Origin: an uncultured Chloroflexales bacterium
GTDB lineage: Bacteria; Chloroflexota; Chloroflexia; Chloroflexales; Chloroflexaceae
Length of the DNA: 64,000 nucleotides
Direction: 5' to 3'
Assembly: GCA_937967405.1 (NCBI GenBank)
Contig: CALCJV010000029.1
Location: 1-64,000, forward strand
The translations under genes and the position numbers were made by a program. Each line of letters starts with the position of its first letter. Position 1 is the stretch's first letter. Below are positions 58,898-64,000 of this stretch, one piece after another. The notes under the pieces were generated by a model, which saw only the letters and a program-made list of their open reading frames with translations, searched no databases and was not told the origin of the DNA.

Positions 58898-60256
58898 ATG
58901 ACCGACCCCGATAGCATTTTACAACTGGGGATCGAAGCGGCAAAAGAAGGTAATAATCGTGATGCGCGGGAACTGTTTCGCTTGCTTGTGAAAGAAGACC
59001 CGTGTAACGCTCGTGGCTGGCTATGGTTGGCAGGTGTGGCCGAGACCAACGAAGAACGCATCAACGCGCTGCGGCAGGTGTATGCGTTAGAACCAGATAA
59101 CCAGCTTGCACGCGATGGCTTGCGTGCGCTTGGCGTAGATATAGAGGCTGAGGTAACCCCTGCCCGTGTTCCGGCTGCGCCGCCACCACCGCCACCGGCC
59201 GCGCCGCCACCACCGCCATCAACCACGCCTACACCTGCACCAGCTGCGGCCGACACCGATTTCGATGATCCCTTTGCTGAGCTAGATAGCCTCTCAGATG
59301 CGTTTGAGCAGGACCCGGGTGCAGTCCGCCGCGAAGATGCTGTCGCTTCCCCTAACCTTACTCCGCGTGATGAATCTAAAGCCGCCGAAGCCAGTGCTGT
59401 GGCAAGTAGCCGCCCGCGCACCCTCAGCAGTACCAGTACCAAGAAAGATAGCAGTAGTTCGCGCAAGACGAGCAATCTGAGTAGTTCATCCAAGAAAGAT
59501 GCTGCACGGAGTAGCACGGCGAGTTCAAGCCGCACAGCCAATATCCCCAACAAAACCAACAATGATATTCGCAAGCATAAATATTACCCGCTCCTGCTGT
59601 TTCTCACAGCGATGGTTGTGCTGTGTGGAGCCTTCGCCGTCTTCGATGGACCCGGACGGATTCGCGCCCTATTCGGTGGTGGGCAGCAAATAGCACAACA
59701 ACCCCAGCCAGAGCCGCAGCCGCCGGTAGACCCGAACGCCCCCCAGCCGGAGCCGCAGCCGCCAGTGGAACCGAACACCCCACCGCCAGCCCAGCCCGAC
59801 CAACCCGCACCGCTTCCGCCCGTTGGCGATCCGGCTACGGCGAATCCGAGCCTGAACAATCCAAATACGATCCTACAGTCGAATGGGTGGTTCTACAACT
59901 TCCCGACAGCCACGTATGCCGTGCGTTTGCCCTCACCTCTCGGTGGTTTGGATGCACGCGGGCGGTTTGCACTCGTGCTGACTTTCGTCTCAAACGGGAC
60001 CGGGCAGGATCAACCCTTGCCTGCCGATTTCTTCGTGCTACGCGATGCACAAGGGCGGGTCTACTTCCCATCCCCCGAAGCCTCTGCCGCCTATCGGGCG
60101 AGTGGTGGCGTAGCCGATATTAGCTTAGGCGATGTGATCCCAGCCGACGGGGTAACCCGTAGTGTCCCCCTCGTCTTTGACACTGCGCCGGACGCAAGCG
60201 GCTTGCTCTTCTTTGCACCCAGCAATCCCGATCAGGGGTGGTTGGTATTGCCATAG
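58898..60256 (+). CDS. TPR-like / Pro-rich / TM / DUF4352-like protein (paralog 1)
   Basis: ILQLGIEAAKEGNNRDARELFRLLVKEDPCNARGWLWLAGVAETNEERINALRQVYALEPDN; C-terminal domain shared with next gene. Confidence 0.82.
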   Translation: MTDPDSILQLGIEAAKEGNNRDARELFRLLVKEDPCNARGWLWLAGVAETNEERINALRQVYALEPDNQLARDGLRALGVDIEAEVTPARVPAAPPPPPPAAPPPPPSTTPTPAPAAADTDFDDPFAELDSLSDAFEQDPGAVRREDAVASPNLTPRDESKAAEASAVASSRPRTLSSTSTKKDSSSSRKTSNLSSSSKKDAARSSTASSSRTANIPNKTNNDIRKHKYYPLLLFLTAMVVLCGAFAVFDGPGRIRALFGGGQQIAQQPQPEPQPPVDPNAPQPEPQPPVEPNTPPPAQPDQPAPLPPVGDPATANPSLNNPNTILQSNGWFYNFPTATYAVRLPSPLGGLDARGRFALVLTFVSNGTGQDQPLPADFFVLRDAQGRVYFPSPEASAAYRASGGVADISLGDVIPADGVTRSVPLVFDTAPDASGLLFFAPSNPDQGWLVLP

Positions 60257-60269
60257 TCACGCCGCGCCT

Positions 60270-61343
60270 GTGACGGTTGAAGCATCAGACGGAACATCCC
60301 CACGAGGACAATCGGAACCAGCGAAACCGGATCCGATTGTCCTCGAACGGCTGCTACGTCGCTGTGCCAAAATTGCGCCGACCAATCCGCAGGCTGCATT
60401 GGCCCTTGCCCACCTGCTGCACCGCAGCTATCCCGATGACAGGCGCGTGCAACAGGTTATCATCGTACTAGAAACCCGCCTTGCTGCGTCGCCCCGTCCC
60501 GTTCAGCCTGCGCCACCACCTGCCCCCCCAACACCGCCGCCCTACAACCTACCCCCGATTCACACGCTCCCGCCCACTCCCAATCGGCATGCCTCTACCC
60601 CCTCAACACCGCCGCCCTACAACCCACCCCCGATTCACACGCTCCCGCCCACTCCCAATCGGCATGGCAGGGCGGGCACTGCACTCGTGGCGCGACGACG
60701 ACAACCATCGTTCTGGCAACTGCTCGTGATTGGCGGCGTGATTGTTGCGCTACTGGGCGTGGCGATTACCAATGGCGCACTGCCCAATCTGAGCCTGAGC
60801 AGCGACTCGCGGCGCACGGTGGGCGACCTGTTCAACCCCGCCCCAACTGCCCTGCTGCTCCCGACGCTGAGTGTGCCGCCCATGCCACCCGCGCCGCCGC
60901 CCACCCCTGCGCCGCCCTACCAGCCCACCCCCGTGCCGATTGGCAAAGTGCAGACCTATGGGCTGTGGCAGGGCAGCGTGACCCTACCAGAGCATGTAGT
61001 GTGGCTCGACGAGCCGCTTGCGGATGTGTCTCCACAAGGCCGTCTGCTGGTAGCGATCATGACGATCAGCAACTTGACGAGTGAAGCCCGCCCGATCCCC
61101 CCTGATCTGTTTGTGTTGGTTGACGCGCAGCTGAACTTCTACCGCCCGCTTACAGGCGCATCAACCCGCTTGCTGGAGCAGTATGGGCGAGGCACAGTGG
61201 GTGATCTGGCATTGGAAGAAGCTATTCCGGGCGGGGGCACATTGGTCAGTGTGCCGCTTGTATTTGATGTGCCTGCCGAGCAAGCGAGCTTTGTGTTGAT
61301 GATGGGCGAATTTGCCGATACCGGCTGGCAGTTGCAGCCGTGA
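60270..61343 (+). CDS. TPR-like / Pro-rich / TM / DUF4352-like protein (paralog 2)
   Basis: GTG start 14 nt after previous stop; PIPPDLFVLVDAQLNFYRP...VPLVFDVP...FADTGWQLQP aligns with paralog 1 PLPADFFVLRDAQGRVYFP...VPLVFDTA...NPDQGWLVLP. Confidence 0.8.
   Translation: MTVEASDGTSPRGQSEPAKPDPIVLERLLRRCAKIAPTNPQAALALAHLLHRSYPDDRRVQQVIIVLETRLAASPRPVQPAPPPAPPTPPPYNLPPIHTLPPTPNRHASTPSTPPPYNPPPIHTLPPTPNRHGRAGTALVARRRQPSFWQLLVIGGVIVALLGVAITNGALPNLSLSSDSRRTVGDLFNPAPTALLLPTLSVPPMPPAPPPTPAPPYQPTPVPIGKVQTYGLWQGSVTLPEHVVWLDEPLADVSPQGRLLVAIMTISNLTSEARPIPPDLFVLVDAQLNFYRPLTGASTRLLEQYGRGTVGDLALEEAIPGGGTLVSVPLVFDVPAEQASFVLMMGEFADTGWQLQP
60530..60666 (+). repeat. 75-bp period direct repeat x2 in Pro-rich linker
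   Basis: aacaccgccgccctacaacc(t/c)acccccgattcacacgctcccgcccactcccaatcggcatg at 60530 and 60605. Confidence 0.92.
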
Positions 61344-61388
61344 AGGGGGAGGAAGTGGCAGGGGCTAGGTCTCAGAGAAGTCCTTCGC

Positions 61389-62399
61389 TCAGGCGGGGGG
61401 AGCGACAGGTGCATCATTGTGTGGCCCGCCTGCTACCTGTAGCTGAGACTGTTGCCACTGCGCCACCTGCTCACGGAGATCGCTCCCGTCGCGGGCTTGC
61501 TGATGCTCCTGATAGAGCAGCGTCATCCAGATTGGTAGCGGCGGGAGAGCAAGGATCAGCCCGCACACCCACGCGAAGGCACTGATGCCCTGTGCCAGTG
61601 GCGATTCGCTGCCGAGCACAAAGAGTATTGGCAATGGCAATAGCGTGCCCACCGCAAGGCTGACAACTAACACCAGCACCCCAAACAGCGTCGCCGTAAT
61701 GATCCACACCAGTATGTTATAGCCCAAGCGATAGCCCAACAAAGCGATGCTTTCTTGGAGGGCTTGCCCAAAGGTGTGCTCGCCCTGCATAAACGGCTGC
61801 ATGGCATAGACCATGCTGGTCAAGGTTGCGCCGGTTAACACAACGGAGAACAAGTAGGTGGCGAGCAGCAGGATGCTCCCAAGCACCACACCCACCACCG
61901 CAACCGCTGCCCCAAACACTCCGCCGCCCGCTCCAACAGACCCTGCACTCGCCAAAAAGACAAAGCCAAACATAGCTGGGCAAATGCAGACGAACGAGAT
62001 CGTTGAACTAGCGGTCTGGGCGACAATTTGGAACCCCAAGCTGTAGATCAGCATCCCGATCAGGCGCACCGGATTGATCCAGAGCGTGCGCCACACATTG
62101 AACGGTGTGCCTTGCTGCAAGTTGAGGGTGATCTGACTCAGCGATTGCAGGAACATAAATGGCAGCGGCAGCCAGAGCAGCAAGAGCAACAGGAGCAGCA
62201 AGAAATTCTCACTGATGATCGCCGCGCCAGTTGCCATCGCAAGCGGCACGATCAAGATTGCAGTGGGCAACAGGAAGCTGACGAAGCCGCGCCGATAGAG
62301 CAGCAAACCGGCATCTACGAGGCGCAGCGCGGCGGCGGAATCGGTGGCGAGGCTGTGCCTGCGTGCGTTACGGCTTGCGCTAGCGTTCGGGGATGGCAT
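61389..62399 (-). CDS. Polytopic membrane protein (DUF4013 / glycerophosphodiester phosphodiesterase membrane-domain-like)
   Basis: Start reassigned to MPSPNASASRNARRHS; about 6 hydrophobic segments. Confidence 0.65.
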   Translation of the reverse strand: MPSPNASASRNARRHSLATDSAAALRLVDAGLLLYRRGFVSFLLPTAILIVPLAMATGAAIISENFLLLLLLLLLWLPLPFMFLQSLSQITLNLQQGTPFNVWRTLWINPVRLIGMLIYSLGFQIVAQTASSTISFVCICPAMFGFVFLASAGSVGAGGGVFGAAVAVVGVVLGSILLLATYLFSVVLTGATLTSMVYAMQPFMQGEHTFGQALQESIALLGYRLGYNILVWIITATLFGVLVLVVSLAVGTLLPLPILFVLGSESPLAQGISAFAWVCGLILALPPLPIWMTLLYQEHQQARDGSDLREQVAQWQQSQLQVAGGPHNDAPVAPPA

Positions 62400-63549
62400 C
62401 GGCAGTGGTGACAAGGTGCAATAGCTCCTGTTCGGTAAGGTTAGTGCGCTGCAAGGCGTGCAGCACATGCAGCAGCGCATCTGCATCTAGCTCACGGTAG
62501 CGGCGCAGATTGGCGACAAACTCCGCATCCGCGAGGCGCGGGTTCAGTCCATATGGGCGGGCGAGGCGACGCTTGAGCGTGGTATAGTAGTGTTGGGCAA
62601 TGAAGCGACGCTGCCTGCCCCGCTGCATCAAGTCAGCCATACTCTCGACATACTCGGCACTACTGCGTTGGGCTACGTCTTCGCGCAGCGGGATCGGTGT
62701 GCCGAAGCGTCTGCCCGTTGCCAGCAGATATAGCCCGACCACCCCCACGCCATACAGCAACGCCCACCCCCACGTACTGGTGAAGATCGCATGCCGGAGC
62801 GATGGCTCGGTGACAAAGCCGTGATGATATTCATCGAAGAGGATGGTTGCATTGCGGGGCAGGCGATTGAGTATATTGAGCACGAAGCCCGCACTGCGTT
62901 CATCGCGTAGCCCCGCATTGGTGAAGGGATAGCCACTGGCACTGACGTAGATGTAGCCCAAGCCATAGCGCATGCCCGCCACGACCACACCATCGGGGAC
63001 ACCCGCCAGTGCCACAAGTTCGGTACGCGGGCTACGGATGACCTGATCGGCTTGCACGGGGATGGTTGCAAGCGGCGGTTGATCGAACACCGGTTGCAGG
63101 ATCGGCACTTCTGGCAGTGCAGGCGACATGCCCGTGTTACCCGCGTTGCCGCTATAGCGCACTACTTCCACATCAAGCTGCTCCAGCAACAGGTTGCTGC
63201 TGGCAAAGGCTCGGTTGCGCTCATCAGCAAGGATCAGCGTGCCGCCCTGCTCCACCCACGCCAGCACCGTATCGGCTTGCTCACGCAGCACCGGGCGGCT
63301 CGGATTGAGCATAAACAGCGCGTCAGTTTGGGAGCTAAGGGCAAAGTCGGTATACTCAAGGCGTTGGGCCTCATACCCCAGCTGACGTGTCCAGCGCAGC
63401 AGAGCTAGCGCACCATCGGGGCTGCTTGAGTGGGTGGTGGTGATGGTGCGGGTGCGCTCCTGCTCAGCCTGATCAGGCATCAGCACGATAAACAGAGCCA
63501 GCCCAGCAAACAACCCTAGTATAAGCAGCAGATCGCGCTGGCGTGTCAT
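62380..63549 (-). CDS. DUF4350-domain membrane protein
   Basis: N-terminal TM, SSSPDGALALLRWTRQLGYEAQRLEY...FMLNPSRPVLREQADTVLAWVEQGGTLILADERN. Confidence 0.8.
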   Translation of the reverse strand: MTRQRDLLLILGLFAGLALFIVLMPDQAEQERTRTITTTHSSSPDGALALLRWTRQLGYEAQRLEYTDFALSSQTDALFMLNPSRPVLREQADTVLAWVEQGGTLILADERNRAFASSNLLLEQLDVEVVRYSGNAGNTGMSPALPEVPILQPVFDQPPLATIPVQADQVIRSPRTELVALAGVPDGVVVAGMRYGLGYIYVSASGYPFTNAGLRDERSAGFVLNILNRLPRNATILFDEYHHGFVTEPSLRHAIFTSTWGWALLYGVGVVGLYLLATGRRFGTPIPLREDVAQRSSAEYVESMADLMQRGRQRRFIAQHYYTTLKRRLARPYGLNPRLADAEFVANLRRYRELDADALLHVLHALQRTNLTEQELLHLVTTADAIPER

Positions 63550-63552
63550 AGC

Positions 63553-64000
63553 TTAGGCTGCACTCAGGAAGCTACGGGCAAACGCCAGCACATCGGGATC
63601 ATCGAAGTAGGCGTGGTGATGCACCCCGCTCTGCAAGATGCGCCCGCCCAAGAGTGGGCTGCGTGGCTCATCTACGCGGATCATGCTATCGGTACGCACG
63701 ACCAGATCATTGGGGGCTTGCAGAAAGACTTGCACCGCCAGTGATTGCAACGCCTCGCGGAAGTTCGGCTGGGGGATCGTTAGCGGGTTAAAATCGGCCG
63801 TGACTGCCGCATAGCGTGTGCCGGAGACATTGGTGGGGGCATTCAGGCGGAAGAGGAAATCGCTGGTCGGCGACATCGCCTCCAATCCCGGCAGATCAAA
63901 CAGGAGTTGGGCACTGGCCCGCAAGACCAAGCCTAGGCCCTGAATGGTAAAGGCGGTAGCCACGCCCGCATCGGCTATCGCAGTGAGCCAACTGATTGTG
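63553..64000 (-). CDS. Alpha/beta-hydrolase/lipase-like protein, C-terminal part; N-terminus outside window
   Basis: Frame stays open to window edge (TISWLTAIADAG-VATAF...); APNDLVVRTDSM...SGVHHHAYFDDPDVLAFARSFL. Confidence 0.6.
   Translation of the reverse strand, partial: TISWLTAIADAGVATAFTIQGLGLVLRASAQLLFDLPGLEAMSPTSDFLFRLNAPTNVSGTRYAAVTADFNPLTIPQPNFREALQSLAVQVFLQAPNDLVVRTDSMIRVDEPRSPLLGGRILQSGVHHHAYFDDPDVLAFARSFLSAA

Noticed and set aside
1-64000. tRNA, rRNA, transposase or prophage genes
   Set aside because: Looked for tRNA-like cloverleaf/GTTCGA arms, rRNA signature segments, DDE transposases and phage structural genes; none convincingly seen by eye.

Overview
64 kb of bacterial chromosome. 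High GC, gene-dense; gene content and protein style (TPR-like 'AWLWL' N-terminal modules, Pro-rich linkers, secreted proteins ending in 'VYLPLIV', DUF5939 cyclases) suggest a Chloroflexota genome (inference). About 45 protein-coding genes are supported. Recognisable housekeeping genes: obg, tatA, secD-secF, recJ, rpoD, a septum-formation (FtsB/DivIC-like) protein, bactofilin, M16 peptidase, LacD-type aldolase, FeS-type photolyase, YigZ/IMPACT, SAM hydroxide adenosyltransferase. No rRNA, tRNA, CRISPR array or IS element was recognised. Accessory or unusual content: a compact restriction-modification pair whose nuclease carries a BglII-like D-F-x-K-x5-E-x-Q signature; a TPR/Zn-ribbon/TerB-like/PH-like/HNH nuclease (candidate defence effector); a CarH-type B12 photoreceptor gene with 11-bp direct repeats over its -35 box; a giant cyclase-AAA-TPR protein with two complementary degenerate cyclase domains; a glycoside hydrolase fused to an O-antigen ligase; a secreted protein with three copies of an unassigned ~115-aa domain; an Rpn/PD-(D/E)XK-like gene bracketed by ~75-bp direct repeats; a cyanophycin-synthetase-like protein apparently lacking the ATP-grasp domain; two overlooked micro-ORFs; and structured leaders upstream of rpoD and recJ. 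All homology calls are from pattern recognition on the translated sequence; no search was run.
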